The notes: generated by a model from the sequence alone, not told the origin. Counted from the first letter of the stretch, positions 41,039-49,223 are shown. The stretch: 50,690 bases of DNA from Bacteroidota bacterium (GCA_018266845.1 JAFDZO010000019.1:79058-129747); one strand, 5' to 3'. Program-made: numbers and translations.

Positions 41039-41581
41039 ATGAGAAAACTTTCACACGAGGAAATAAAATCAGAAAGAAAAGAGCTTTCCAAAATAAGCGA
41101 ATACAAGCGCGCGCCGATATATGTAGTATGCGATAACATTAGGAGCATTTTTAATGTGGGAGCAATATTCAGGACTTCGGATGGTGCTTTCATAGAGAAG
41201 CTGTATCTCACGGGATATACCCCTTATCCGCCCCGAAAAGAAATAGAGAAGGTGGCTTTGGGAGCCACGCTTACGGTGCCGTGGGAGTATCAAAAAGACC
41301 CCGTTGATGTGGTGAGGAAACTAAAAGCCGAAGGGATAAAAATAGCTGTGCTTGAGCTGACCGATGCCAAGAACTATTTCTGGAATGTGAAGCGGGGGGA
41401 TTTCCCGCTTTGCCTGGTGCTGGGCAACGAGATTACGGGGGTTTCTAAGGAAATTATAGATATGGCGGATTTATCCTTTGAGCTTCCGATGCTGGGGATG
41501 AAGCAGAGCCTGAATGTCTCGGTGGCGTATGGAGTGGCAGTGTATGAGATGGTGAAAAAGTGGAATTTTGAACCGGAATAG
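41039..41581 (+). CDS. SpoU/TrmH-family RNA 2'-O-methyltransferase
   Basis: 180 residues, the small one-domain form. Motifs of the SPOUT knot: CDNIRSIFNVGAIFRTSDG (motif 1 with the conserved Asn and Arg), CLVLGNEITGVSKEIID (motif 2) and LPMLGMKQSLNVSVAYGVAVYE (motif 3). It methylates ribose in tRNA or rRNA with SAM; the exact nucleotide is not deducible. By hand count about 50% of bases 41221-41520 are G or C, clearly richer than the neighbours, with GGG and CTG codons rare elsewhere in the window, which suggests a different origin. Divergent from the dinG-like gene. Confidence 0.92.
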   Translation: MRKLSHEEIKSERKELSKISEYKRAPIYVVCDNIRSIFNVGAIFRTSDGAFIEKLYLTGYTPYPPRKEIEKVALGATLTVPWEYQKDPVDVVRKLKAEGIKIAVLELTDAKNYFWNVKRGDFPLCLVLGNEITGVSKEIIDMADLSFELPMLGMKQSLNVSVAYGVAVYEMVKKWNFEPE

Positions 41582-41723
41582 CATAACTTACGCTTAATTG
41601 GGAATGCGAAAAATAAATTATTGTTTTATTATTATTTTATTTTGTATTTTTTAGGTTACCTTCATAATTAATTGTTTTATCGGTGTTTGCTCAAAGCAGT
41701 TTTTGTAGTTTTCCTCAGTTTCG

Positions 41724-43418
41724 TTAGAATTTGCTGTCATCTATCTGCTCAAGCAATCCCTCTACTTTTTCCGTTACAGTTCTCACCGTCTCTTCTTCAA
41801 ATGGGTTTTCCAGTCCTGCAATTTTTAATGACTCGGAAAAAGTATATCGCCCGCCCAGCTTACAAAAATCTATATACTTTTTCATAGCAGCTGCATGGTT
41901 TTCTTTTTTCAGAAACAAAAACTGCAGCGCAACAAACTGCGCAAGCGCATACTCAAGGCAGTAAAAAGGTCTCTCAACTATTAAGCTTTTCATATGCCAG
42001 CTATTGCCGCTCTCTAAATATTCATGTGATTTTTGTCCTTTGAAAAATTCAAAATTGTATTTTCGTTTTATGTCATTCCATATCTCATTTCTTTCACCAC
42101 GCGAAACATTATCCGTCATGTAAATCCGTTCCTGAAATTCATCCGCCGTTGCAGCGCTTATAATGCTTCGCAATGAGTTATCCAGATGGTAATAATAAAA
42201 TTTATCCGTATCATCTTTGAAAAAAAGATTCATATAATCATACGTAAGAACTTCCATTGACATAGAATGAACTTCACAAATATCGGCAGATGAATTTATC
42301 TCTTCATATAAAGTATAGTCTCGGCATAGATATGACTGAAACGCATGCCCTGCTTCATGCGTAAGAATTTCCACATCGTTTGCCGTGCCGTTCATATTTG
42401 AAAAAATAAACGGCGACTTGTACTTCTGAAAAAATGTACTGAATCCGCCTCCGCCTTTTCCAATCCGGCTTTTTAAATCCATTAATTCATTTTCTATCAT
42501 AAATTCAAAAAACTCTTTTGTTTCAGGTGAAAGCTCTGCATACATTTTCCTGCTGTTCTCTACTATCTCATCTTCGCTGCATTGCGGCATGGGATTGCCT
42601 GTTTTAAATTTGAAGTGAATATCGTAATACTCCAGTGTTTCCGCGCCTATTCTCTTCCTCTGTTTTTCTTTCAGCCTTGCTGTTAGCGGCACAACGTATT
42701 TTATTATGCTGTTCCTGAAATTCTGCGCATCAGTGTAATCAAAGTTTCTGTTCATTAAATTATATCCGAGCCTAAGATAATTTTCATAGCCCAGCTTTTT
42801 TGCAATTGATGTTCTTACTTTATACAGTTCGTCAAATATATCATTAATTTTATCAGCGCGCCGGGAATAATAATCGAAAAATTCATCCTGAGATTTTTTT
42901 CTCATCTCTCTTTCAGGTGAGTTAAAATAATATCTCAGCTTTCCAAGAGGAATTTCTTCTCCTTCAAAGGTAACCGGCTCAAGCAAAAGACTTTCATATT
43001 GATTTGTAAGCTCTTTCTGTTTTGCATATTCATCTTTTGCATCATCTGAAAATTGATTTGCTTTGCGGATTATGTAACTGATTACTTCGTAACTATAAAT
43101 TTTTTTATATTCATCTAAAAACCGTGAAGCTTTAAACAGGTCCAGAAATTTTTTATCAATTGACCATACAGATGGATTTATAGAATCAAAATGCTTTTTA
43201 TCATAAGCAAATTTTTCATTAAGGGAATTTGTGATATATCTTACCTGAGCAACGTCTTCCGAAGAGTTGTATTCTTTAAACTCATTTATTATCTCAAGAA
43301 AAATTAAATGTTCCTCCACAAATGATTTTGCTTTTGAAAATTTATCAAAGAGAGATTCAAATTTCAGTTTAAGCTCTTCTATGTCAAATAATGTAACAGG
43401 GAACCCGGAGAATTTCAT
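41724..43418 (-). CDS. M3-family oligoendopeptidase (PepF-like)
   Basis: 564 residues. Zinc motif HEAGH in VEILTHEAGHAFQSYLCRD (about 355), with the third ligand Glu in INSSADICEVHSMSMEVLTY downstream. The long helical N-terminal part (LKFESLFDKFSKAKSFVEEH, MRKKSQDEFFDYYSRRADKI) and FSTFFQKYKSPFIFSNMNGT before the zinc site fit M3 peptidases of the PepF group. No signal peptide, so it is cytoplasmic and probably degrades short peptides from proteolysis. Single gene; the start is the ATG that gives the full N-terminal helix. Confidence 0.92.
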   Translation of the reverse strand: MKFSGFPVTLFDIEELKLKFESLFDKFSKAKSFVEEHLIFLEIINEFKEYNSSEDVAQVRYITNSLNEKFAYDKKHFDSINPSVWSIDKKFLDLFKASRFLDEYKKIYSYEVISYIIRKANQFSDDAKDEYAKQKELTNQYESLLLEPVTFEGEEIPLGKLRYYFNSPEREMRKKSQDEFFDYYSRRADKINDIFDELYKVRTSIAKKLGYENYLRLGYNLMNRNFDYTDAQNFRNSIIKYVVPLTARLKEKQRKRIGAETLEYYDIHFKFKTGNPMPQCSEDEIVENSRKMYAELSPETKEFFEFMIENELMDLKSRIGKGGGGFSTFFQKYKSPFIFSNMNGTANDVEILTHEAGHAFQSYLCRDYTLYEEINSSADICEVHSMSMEVLTYDYMNLFFKDDTDKFYYYHLDNSLRSIISAATADEFQERIYMTDNVSRGERNEIWNDIKRKYNFEFFKGQKSHEYLESGNSWHMKSLIVERPFYCLEYALAQFVALQFLFLKKENHAAAMKKYIDFCKLGGRYTFSESLKIAGLENPFEEETVRTVTEKVEGLLEQIDDSKF

Positions 43419-43563
43419 GAATTTTTTATTTAGTATGGTAATTTGAAGAAAATAAATTTAATACGAAAGTACTTTTGAAAAATTGAACACAGAAACTTTT
43501 TCCTGTATTGCCAAATTAGTCAAAATCTTATCACACGACAAAATTTTTCTTAAAAAATTGAAT

Positions 43564-43762
43564 TTAACCGCAAAGATGCAAAGTTTTTGGCAAAGTACGC
43601 AAAAAATGTAAAATGTTTTTCCTGAATGACTCAATCATAAAACTAACTGCGCTTTAATATCTGTTTTGGCTGGACGATTCCGAGTTTGAAAAATCTTATT
43701 TGGGGTTCGTTTTTAATATCTTTGCGAACTTTGCAGTCATATTTTGCGTTCTTTGCGGTTAA
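43564..43762. repeat. about 200-bp CAAAG-rich inverted-repeat element
   Basis: The ends TTAACCGCAAAG (43564) and CTTTGCGGTTAA (to 43762) are perfect inverted copies, with further imperfect CAAAG steps inward on both sides. No frame inside looks coding. It occupies most of the 450-base gap before the arsR-type operon; the rest of the gap (43419-43563, 43763-43830) shows nothing recognisable. A half copy lies at 46147-46187. Confidence 0.7.
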
Positions 43763-43832
43763 GTACATATTTGCAAGTATCAAATATTTTTTGTCGAGTG
43801 GTGAAATTCAAGTTTAGAGATAATTTAATGCC

Positions 43833-43863
43833 TTTTATAGATACATAGTAATATCTATATTTG
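43833..43863 (+). promoter_or_regulatory. promoter with overlapping palindromic operator of the ArsR operon
   Basis: TTTTAT (43833), 17 bases, TATATTTG (43856-43863). TATAGATA (43836-43843) and TATCTATA (43852-43859) form an inverted repeat with an 8-base spacer, covering both boxes as expected for an ArsR-type autoregulatory operator. The ATG begins only five bases after the -7 box, so the mRNA may be leaderless. Confidence 0.6.
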
Positions 43864-43868
43864 TTTAT

Positions 43869-44177
43869 ATGAAAACGCTGATAGAAAGAGCTTCATCGGA
43901 AAAGCTGAACAGGGCATCGGAAATGCTGAAAACTATGGCGCACCCTGTAAGGCTTGCCATTATTGATTTGATACGTTCAAATAAAAAACTTAGCAATACG
44001 GATATACAAAAAATGCTCGATATTGAGCAGCCGATTTTATCGCAGCACCTTACACTGATGCGCGATAAGGGAATTATTGATTTCGAGAAAGAAGGAAAGT
44101 ACAGCTTTTACTACCTGAAGCAGAATGAGTTTATGAAAATAATTGACTGCGTGGAAAATTGCTGCAAAAAATTGTGA
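43869..44177 (+). CDS. ArsR-family transcriptional repressor
   Basis: 102 residues, a single winged helix: ASEMLKTMAHPVRLAIIDLI, KLSNTDIQKMLDIEQPILSQHLTLMRDKGI as the recognition region, and FEKEGKYSFYYL as the wing. The C-terminus has CVENCCKK, with three Cys that could sense metal, sulfane sulfur or oxidants, but the classical ArsR/SmtB CxC motif in the third helix is absent. It heads an operon of DUF6132, OsmC and DUF2892 proteins, which point to sulfur or redox control. A palindrome lies over its own promoter, so autorepression is likely. Confidence 0.92.
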   Translation: MKTLIERASSEKLNRASEMLKTMAHPVRLAIIDLIRSNKKLSNTDIQKMLDIEQPILSQHLTLMRDKGIIDFEKEGKYSFYYLKQNEFMKIIDCVENCCKKL

Positions 44178-44178
44178 T

Positions 44179-44409
44179 ATGAATTTTATCAAAAAAAATA
44201 TTTTAACTATATCGGGAATCATTGCCGGAGCAGCCGGCGGATTTCTATATTACTACTACGTAGGGTGCGCATCGGGTACGTGCGCAATCACTTCAAACCC
44301 TTTTAACAGTACTGCATACGGGGCATTAATGGGCGGACTTTTATTCAGCATGTTTAAGAAACAGCCAAAAGAAAGGACAAGCAAAAATGAAAATGGAGAT
44401 ATTCTTTGA
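44179..44409 (+). CDS. DUF6132-type small membrane protein
   Basis: 76 residues from ATG at 44179, one base after the ArsR stop; an earlier in-frame start would overlap ArsR. Two hydrophobic segments (ILTISGIIAGAAGGFLYYYY and AYGALMGGLLFSMF) flank VGCASGTCAITSNPFNSTAYG, the family's conserved loop with two Cys and TSNP. Such proteins occur beside rhodanese, OsmC and DUF2892 genes in Bacteroidota and probably work in sulfur handling at the membrane; no activity is proven. It overlaps the OsmC gene by 23 bases. Confidence 0.8.
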   Translation: MNFIKKNILTISGIIAGAAGGFLYYYYVGCASGTCAITSNPFNSTAYGALMGGLLFSMFKKQPKERTSKNENGDIL

Positions 44410-44797
44410 AGGCAATAAAAAAGTCAGCGCGAGATATACAGATAAAGTAATTAAAACAGACCAGCCAAATCATTCCGGGGGAGACGATACTGCTCCTTCG
44501 CCTTTCGATTTGTTCTTAGCTTCAATCGGAACCTGCGCGGGATTTTATGTAAAATCTTTCTGCGACCAGAGGAACATTTCCGCCGAGAATATAAAAATCA
44601 TTCAGACGGTAAACTTTAATCATGTTACAAAGCTGCACGATAAAATTTTTCTTGATATACAGCTTCCGCCGGAATTTCCCGAAAAATACAGAAGCGCAGT
44701 AATAGCTTCAGCAAACTTGTGCACGGTAAAAAAACATCTTGCGCATCCGCCTGAAATAGAAATAAAAACTTCTGTATGCGAAGAAGCTGCAGTTTAA
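44387..44797 (+). CDS. OsmC/Ohr-family protein
   Basis: 136 residues. The two redox Cys of the family are visible in LFLASIGTCAGFYVKSFC and ASANLCTVKKHL. GGDDTAPSPFDLF is the conserved approach to the first. OsmC proteins reduce organic hydroperoxides or bind thiol compounds; the KSFCDQR and TVKKHL forms are closer to the YhfA-like group than to Ohr. It starts inside the DUF6132 gene, so translation is coupled. An ATG two codons later is an alternative start. Confidence 0.9.
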   Translation: MKMEIFFEGNKKVSARYTDKVIKTDQPNHSGGDDTAPSPFDLFLASIGTCAGFYVKSFCDQRNISAENIKIIQTVNFNHVTKLHDKIFLDIQLPPEFPEKYRSAVIASANLCTVKKHLAHPPEIEIKTSVCEEAAV

Positions 44798-44815
44798 AAA
44801 ATTAACTTCAGATAT

Positions 44816-45004
44816 ATGAAAGCGAATGTAGGCGGAGCCGATAAAATCATCCGCATAATATTAGGGCTTGCAATCATCGGCGTTGCATGGTTCGGCTATC
44901 ACAGCTTGTGGGCTTTGGCAGGAGTAGTTGTTTTGTTCACGGGAGTGTTTTCCCGATGCCTCCTGTACTATCCCTTTGGCATCAGTTCCTGCAGAAAACA
45001 ATAA
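44816..45004 (+). CDS. DUF2892 (YgaP-like) membrane protein
   Basis: 62 residues. The start NVGGADKIIRIILGLAII is the DUF2892 opening, followed by two helices (RIILGLAIIGVAWFGY and LWALAGVVVLFTGVFSRC) and the terminal CLLYYPFGISSC with the paired Cys typical of the family. In YgaP this domain is fused to a rhodanese. It is the last gene of the ArsR-led operon, 18 bases after OsmC. Confidence 0.88.
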   Translation: MKANVGGADKIIRIILGLAIIGVAWFGYHSLWALAGVVVLFTGVFSRCLLYYPFGISSCRKQ

Positions 45005-45024
45005 GCGTGTTTTTAGAGGCGCGG

Positions 45025-45333
45025 CTAATCTTCTTCAAGGTTGTGATGATTATCACCGCCTAAGCTGTAATAATTGTTTTCTTCGTCCTCGTCCCCTATA
45101 TCTTCGAGCTTGTCATCAAGCTCGGAGCCCGGCACATCAAGGTCTTCGCCTGTATGTGTATCTTTAAAATCTTTCCGGTTTTTTTCAAAAGGCTTCAGGT
45201 TTTGCGCTTTGCGTGAAGTAAGGTCATCAGGGTCTATTAAATCTTCTTCTTTGAATTTTTTGTATATGTCTTCGTTTGCGGGATATGAAGGGTAGCCGGG
45301 AAGTTTATCCTTTTTCAGTTTTTTCTTTTCCAT
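45025..45333 (-). CDS. conserved acidic Bacteroidota small protein (unknown function)
   Basis: 102 residues, soluble and very acidic at the C-terminus. A basic start (KKKLKKDKLPGYPSYPANED) is followed by a polar middle and the conserved block DLDVPGSELDDKLEDIGDED, then ENNYYSLGGDNHHNLEED. This block, with LPGYPxYPxxEDIY near the N-terminus, is a pattern I know from many Bacteroidota hypothetical proteins, usually 90-110 residues long. It looks largely disordered. No function is known to me. Convergent with the DUF2892 gene. Confidence 0.75.
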   Translation of the reverse strand: MEKKKLKKDKLPGYPSYPANEDIYKKFKEEDLIDPDDLTSRKAQNLKPFEKNRKDFKDTHTGEDLDVPGSELDDKLEDIGDEDEENNYYSLGGDNHHNLEED

Positions 45334-45485
45334 AAATTCAAACCTCTCTTTAAAATATTAACAACTCACAGAGGGAAATAATTCTTTCTATTACAAAATT
45401 ACCGCGAGTAAAAATTAATTGTAATGAAGAAAAATTTGTATCGTTAAGTTTTATTTTACAATTAATTTTACTAACTTGACCTTTA

Positions 45486-46076
45486 TTGCATAAAAGATTT
45501 CCCCCCATTTCTTTGACAGAGCAGGAACTAATACAAGGGCTTATCGCCCGCAGTGAAGATGCTTTCAGATTTCTGATAAGTGAATACGGCGACCGTGTGC
45601 ACAACACGGTGCTTTCTATTATTCAGAATAAAGAAGATGCGGAAGATTTAACGCAGGAGGTTTTCGTTGAAGTGTATAATTCGATTTCAAAGTTTAAGGG
45701 GGAAGCGCGCCTATTTACTTGGATATATAGAATCGCTTCTACAAAATCATTAGACCTTCTCCGAAAAAGAAAAGCGAAGAAGCGTTTTGCATTTATTACT
45801 TCCATTTTTTCCAGTGAAGAAGGGGAGATGGAGATTAGCGATTTCTCGCATCCGGGTATAATAGCAGAAAATAATGAGCGCGCAAAAATTCTTTTCAAGG
45901 CAATGAACAAGCTGCCTGAAAACCAGCGGATTGCTTTTACTCTCTGCCAGATAGAAAATCTCAGCTATAAAGAGGCGGCAGAAGTAATGAAGCTTTCCGT
46001 ATCGTCGGTGGAATCATTGATATTCAGGGCTAAGGGAAACTTAAAGAAATATTTGAAGGATTACTATGATTCGTAG
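45486..46076 (+). CDS. ECF-type RNA polymerase sigma factor
   Basis: 196 residues from TTG at 45486; a second TTG at 45513 would give the common start MTEQELIQGL and may be the true one. Region 2: AFRFLISEYGDRVHNTVLSI, AEDLTQEVFVEVYNSISKFK and FTWIYRIASTKSLDLLRKRK. Region 4: MNKLPENQRIAFTLCQIENL and SYKEAAEVMKLSVSSVESLI. It directs a stress regulon, most likely including its own operon. It is followed by a one-span membrane protein and a CpxP/CnrX-like protein, an arrangement like cnrYXH-type metal or envelope stress loci. Confidence 0.92.
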   Translation: MHKRFPPISLTEQELIQGLIARSEDAFRFLISEYGDRVHNTVLSIIQNKEDAEDLTQEVFVEVYNSISKFKGEARLFTWIYRIASTKSLDLLRKRKAKKRFAFITSIFSSEEGEMEISDFSHPGIIAENNERAKILFKAMNKLPENQRIAFTLCQIENLSYKEAAEVMKLSVSSVESLIFRAKGNLKKYLKDYYDS

Positions 46077-46146
46077 TTGCGTTGTCCGTTATTCGTTGAT
46101 AGTTATGCGATTTTAGTTAAGAAATGAAATGCAATTAGAAAATTAT

Positions 46147-46187
46147 TTTGCGCATTTTGCTTCACTCTTAGCGTTGTTTGCGGTTAA
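46147..46187. repeat. half copy of the CAAAG element
   Basis: On the minus strand it begins TTAACCGCAAACAACGC and continues with AGCAAAATGCGCAAA, matching one end of the 43564-43762 element. It lies between the sigma gene and its neighbour. Confidence 0.5.
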
Positions 46188-46250
46188 TTAATAAATTAGT
46201 GTACTACGCCGCAAGTTTCATTAAAAAATTACATCTAAACAAATATAGCG

Positions 46251-46607
46251 ATGAAAAACAGACAAGACAAAGAAAATATCGAAGAGAATATAAACATAAC
46301 GATGGATAGTCTTCAGGGTATGCAGCGCGCGAAGGCAAACCCGTTTCTTTATGAAAAAGTTATGACACGGATAAACACACAGACCCATTCTGAGGCGCCC
46401 GAATGGGACTACGGAAAAAGCGTTAAGTATGCTCTTGCTATGCTTCTTTTCCTTGCGCTGAATATCGCTACTATTGTACAAATATCTAACGATAAGACAA
46501 CAACGGTTAAAGCTGCCGATGAAACTTCAAAACAGACATCTTCACAGAAGGAATCAAAAGGTTACTTTGACGATTTTATTAACGACACAAGCTACAACAA
46601 TTTCTAA
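46251..46607 (+). CDS. one-span membrane protein, probable anti-sigma factor
   Basis: 118 residues. A cytoplasmic N-terminal part (about 1-60) includes QRAKANPFLYEKVMTRINTQ. One helix (YALAMLLFLALNIATIVQIS) and a polar periplasmic tail follow. Position right after an ECF sigma gene and before a CpxP/CnrX-like gene, and this topology, fit a membrane anti-sigma factor such as CnrY. The zinc-binding ZAS motif is absent and no close family is recognised, so the role is inferred from context. The CpxP-like gene follows after three bases. Confidence 0.65.
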   Translation: MKNRQDKENIEENINITMDSLQGMQRAKANPFLYEKVMTRINTQTHSEAPEWDYGKSVKYALAMLLFLALNIATIVQISNDKTTTVKAADETSKQTSSQKESKGYFDDFINDTSYNNF

Positions 46608-46610
46608 GCG

Positions 46611-47225
46611 ATGGAAACAATTGCAAAAAACAAGCTGCTTTTTACAGTAATCATTATCCTGATACTGATAAATGTCAGCACTCTTTCGTTTATGTGGTAT
46701 GCAAAGCTAAAGGAGCCTCCTCCTCCCGTTATTGTTAATGCGCCTCCTATGCAGCAGGGTCCTCCTCCTGAGGGAAGAGCGAATCTGAAAGAGCAGTTAA
46801 AGCTCACTGATGCTCAAATGGAAGCGGTTGACAAAATACGCGAGGAACATCTAGCGCAAATCCGCAAGACGAAAGAAGAAATGAGAGGATTAAAGGATGA
46901 GCTTTTTTCTAATCTTTCAAAACCGGATGCCGATACAAACAAAGTGAAAGATATTACTAACAGAATCGGAACTTATGAGGCGCGCATTGACTTGATTACA
47001 TTCGATAATTTCAGAGAAATTAGAAAAATTATTTCGGATGAACAGAAAAAGAAATTTGATGAGATTATACTTGATTTATTGAGAATGGGACCTCCGCATG
47101 AAAGAGGACCCGGCGGTCTTAGACGGGGTCCTCCCGGAATGATGCCGGGCGAGGGACCGCCGCCGATTAGGGACGGAGACGGGCATAGAAACCCTCCTGA
47201 CAAGGAAGGACCGCCTCCTAAGTAA
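46611..47225 (+). CDS. periplasmic CpxP/Spy/CnrX-like stress sensor with Pro-rich ends
   Basis: 204 residues. An uncleaved N-terminal helix (LLFTVIIILILINVSTLSFM) anchors it. A Pro-rich linker (EPPPPVIVNAPPMQQGPPPE) precedes the helical core (LKEQLKLTDAQMEAVDKIRE, LAQIRKTKEEMRGLKDELF, DNFREIRKIISDEQKKKFDE), which has the spacing of LTxxQ-type CpxP/Spy and CnrX domains. The C-terminal 45 residues are again Pro/Gly/Arg-rich and may be flexible or bind metal or protein. CnrX-type proteins sense metal in the periplasm and control release of the sigma factor. It is the last gene of the sigma operon. Confidence 0.82.
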   Translation: METIAKNKLLFTVIIILILINVSTLSFMWYAKLKEPPPPVIVNAPPMQQGPPPEGRANLKEQLKLTDAQMEAVDKIREEHLAQIRKTKEEMRGLKDELFSNLSKPDADTNKVKDITNRIGTYEARIDLITFDNFREIRKIISDEQKKKFDEIILDLLRMGPPHERGPGGLRRGPPGMMPGEGPPPIRDGDGHRNPPDKEGPPPK

Positions 47226-47237
47226 TAAATATTTAAA

Positions 47238-47264
47238 AAAAGGGAGCAATTTGCTCCCTTTTTT
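47238..47264 (+). terminator. Rho-independent terminator of the sigma operon
   Basis: AAAGGGAGCAA and TTGCTCCCTTT arms centred at 47250, then TTT. Confidence 0.9.
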
Positions 47265-47516
47265 ATTATGAGCAAATTAATCTGCCGCTGTAATCTAAAA
47301 AAGCTCGAAAATGGAATATTTTAAGAGTTTTTCGCTTTTAAAATCTCCCTCACAAATCCTATAAAAAATTGGCAATTAATGCCCTGTCCGTTTCCCAAAT
47401 ACATTGTTTTTTTGTGGTCAATTTCCTTTTTTTGTAGTAATGTTTTTAGGAGAATTCCAACCTTCTCCTCTAGTTTATAGGTCAAAAATTTTCAAAATTT
47501 AATTTTCCTCTTTAAC

Positions 47517-49223
47517 ATGAAGAAACTATTACTTCTCGTAGTTTTTTTCGGTTTATCTACCTCTATCTTCTCACAATGGTCAACCGACCCGTTAGTAAAT
47601 AACGCGGTAAATACAACAACCGGCAATCAGCAGCAGGTAGCTACCTGTCCTGACGGAGCAGGCGGAATCATCATGGCATGGACAGATGTTTCCACTGCCA
47701 AGATTTACGCTCAAAGAGTAAACGCATTCGGTCAAGCTCAGTGGGGCGCATCTGGAATTCCAATCAGCGGAAATACCGGCGACCACATGAATCCTTGCAT
47801 CTGCTCTGATGCAGGCGGCGGCGCAATCATCGGCTGGAAAGATTCAAGAAACGGAGCCTATGATGTTTACGCTCAAAGAGTAAGAGTTGACGGACTTTTA
47901 ATGTGGACTCCCGGCGGCGTAAGAGTTTCTTCTTCAGTTAATGATATTTTCCGTTTAAAATGTATCGGCGCTGAAGCAGGCTATGCAATTTTTGCGTGGA
48001 ACTGCATGTCAGGCACTCCCGGACTTTTTGCTCAGAAAGTTGATGCGTTTGGCGCAAGACTTTGGAATGTTTCTGATTTAAGAATTTCATTCTTTGCTAC
48101 TAACTCATTTGATATGTGCAAAGATGCTGCTAAGGGTGTTTATTTCTCATACTCAATGCCTGATACAACTTCTGACGGATGGCAGGAAGATATTTTTGCT
48201 CAGCACGTAACTGCTATGGGTGATACATTGTGGAACATTCATCATTGCATCAATCACGATACACTTACACAATACAACCCTTCAATGTGTGAAGATCAGG
48301 ATTACGGCTTCATAGTTGCATGGGAAGATTTCAGACACGATACACACAGCGATATTTATGCGCAGAGAGTTGATTCTGCACGAAACAAATATTGGGGTTC
48401 ACACGGAAAAGCTATCTGCACACACGGCGCTAACCAGACCAAACCTTACTGTATTTCTGATGCACACAGCGGCGCGCATATAGTTTGGCTTGATGACAGG
48501 TCGCAGCCCGTTGTAGGAGGCAGTTTATATGGTCAGAATATAAATCATAACGGACAAACCCAATGGACAAGCAACGGAAAACGCATTGCTTACAGAGTTG
48601 ACGATTTTGTTACAGCTGACGGAAGGAATAATCCGCAGGTTGCCTCTGTTGACGCTCTCGGCGGTTTAATAGCTTGCTGGATTGGTTATTACGATGATGC
48701 TTTAACTCAATACGGAGTTTTAGTTCAAAGAATAGATTATTACGGAAACACAATGTGGGATGCCAACGGAGTTTTTGTTTCAAAAGGCGGACTTAAAAAA
48801 GGTCCTTCAATGGTATTTGACGGCGGTATGAGCGGATGCAATGTTGCATGGGCTGACGGCAGAAACTTCGGTTTCACAGGTTATGATGTTTATGCACAGC
48901 ATATAAAATCAAATGCCGGATTAGGAAACAGACCTTCTAACAACCAAGGCAACGGTCAAAAAACTTCAAGCATCAAGCAAAACTTCCCGAATCCTTTCAA
49001 CCCTGCTACAAAAATTTCTTTCACAGTAGCAAACGAAGGATTTATCTCATTGAAAATTTATGATATGACAGGAAGAGAAATTGCAGTCCTTGCAAACGGA
49101 GTTTATACTGAAGGTGAATACTCAGTAAACTGGGATGCAAGAAATTTTGCAACAGGAGCTTATCTCTATAAATTCGTTTCTAACGAAAAGACAGAGATAA
49201 AAACAATGATGCTTGTGAAATAA
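47517..49223 (+). CDS. secreted beta-repeat protein with T9SS sorting tail
   Basis: 568 residues. Signal peptide about 1-19. About seven repeats of roughly 55-60 residues follow, with the pattern [AI]WxDxR...D[VI]YAQRVDxxGxxxW: MAWTDVSTAKIYAQRVNAFG, GWKDSRNGAYDVYAQRV, AWEDFRHDTHSDIYAQRVDS, VWLDDRSQP, AWADGRNFGFTGYDVYAQHI. They probably form a beta-propeller. The last 85 residues are a type A sorting domain (KQNFPNPFNPATKISF, ISLKIYDMTGREI, TGAYLYKF, MMLVK). Extracellular; no catalytic residues are evident. The gap 47265-47516 shows only T-rich sequence without a clear promoter. Confidence 0.86.
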   Translation: MKKLLLLVVFFGLSTSIFSQWSTDPLVNNAVNTTTGNQQQVATCPDGAGGIIMAWTDVSTAKIYAQRVNAFGQAQWGASGIPISGNTGDHMNPCICSDAGGGAIIGWKDSRNGAYDVYAQRVRVDGLLMWTPGGVRVSSSVNDIFRLKCIGAEAGYAIFAWNCMSGTPGLFAQKVDAFGARLWNVSDLRISFFATNSFDMCKDAAKGVYFSYSMPDTTSDGWQEDIFAQHVTAMGDTLWNIHHCINHDTLTQYNPSMCEDQDYGFIVAWEDFRHDTHSDIYAQRVDSARNKYWGSHGKAICTHGANQTKPYCISDAHSGAHIVWLDDRSQPVVGGSLYGQNINHNGQTQWTSNGKRIAYRVDDFVTADGRNNPQVASVDALGGLIACWIGYYDDALTQYGVLVQRIDYYGNTMWDANGVFVSKGGLKKGPSMVFDGGMSGCNVAWADGRNFGFTGYDVYAQHIKSNAGLGNRPSNNQGNGQKTSSIKQNFPNPFNPATKISFTVANEGFISLKIYDMTGREIAVLANGVYTEGEYSVNWDARNFATGAYLYKFVSNEKTEIKTMMLVK

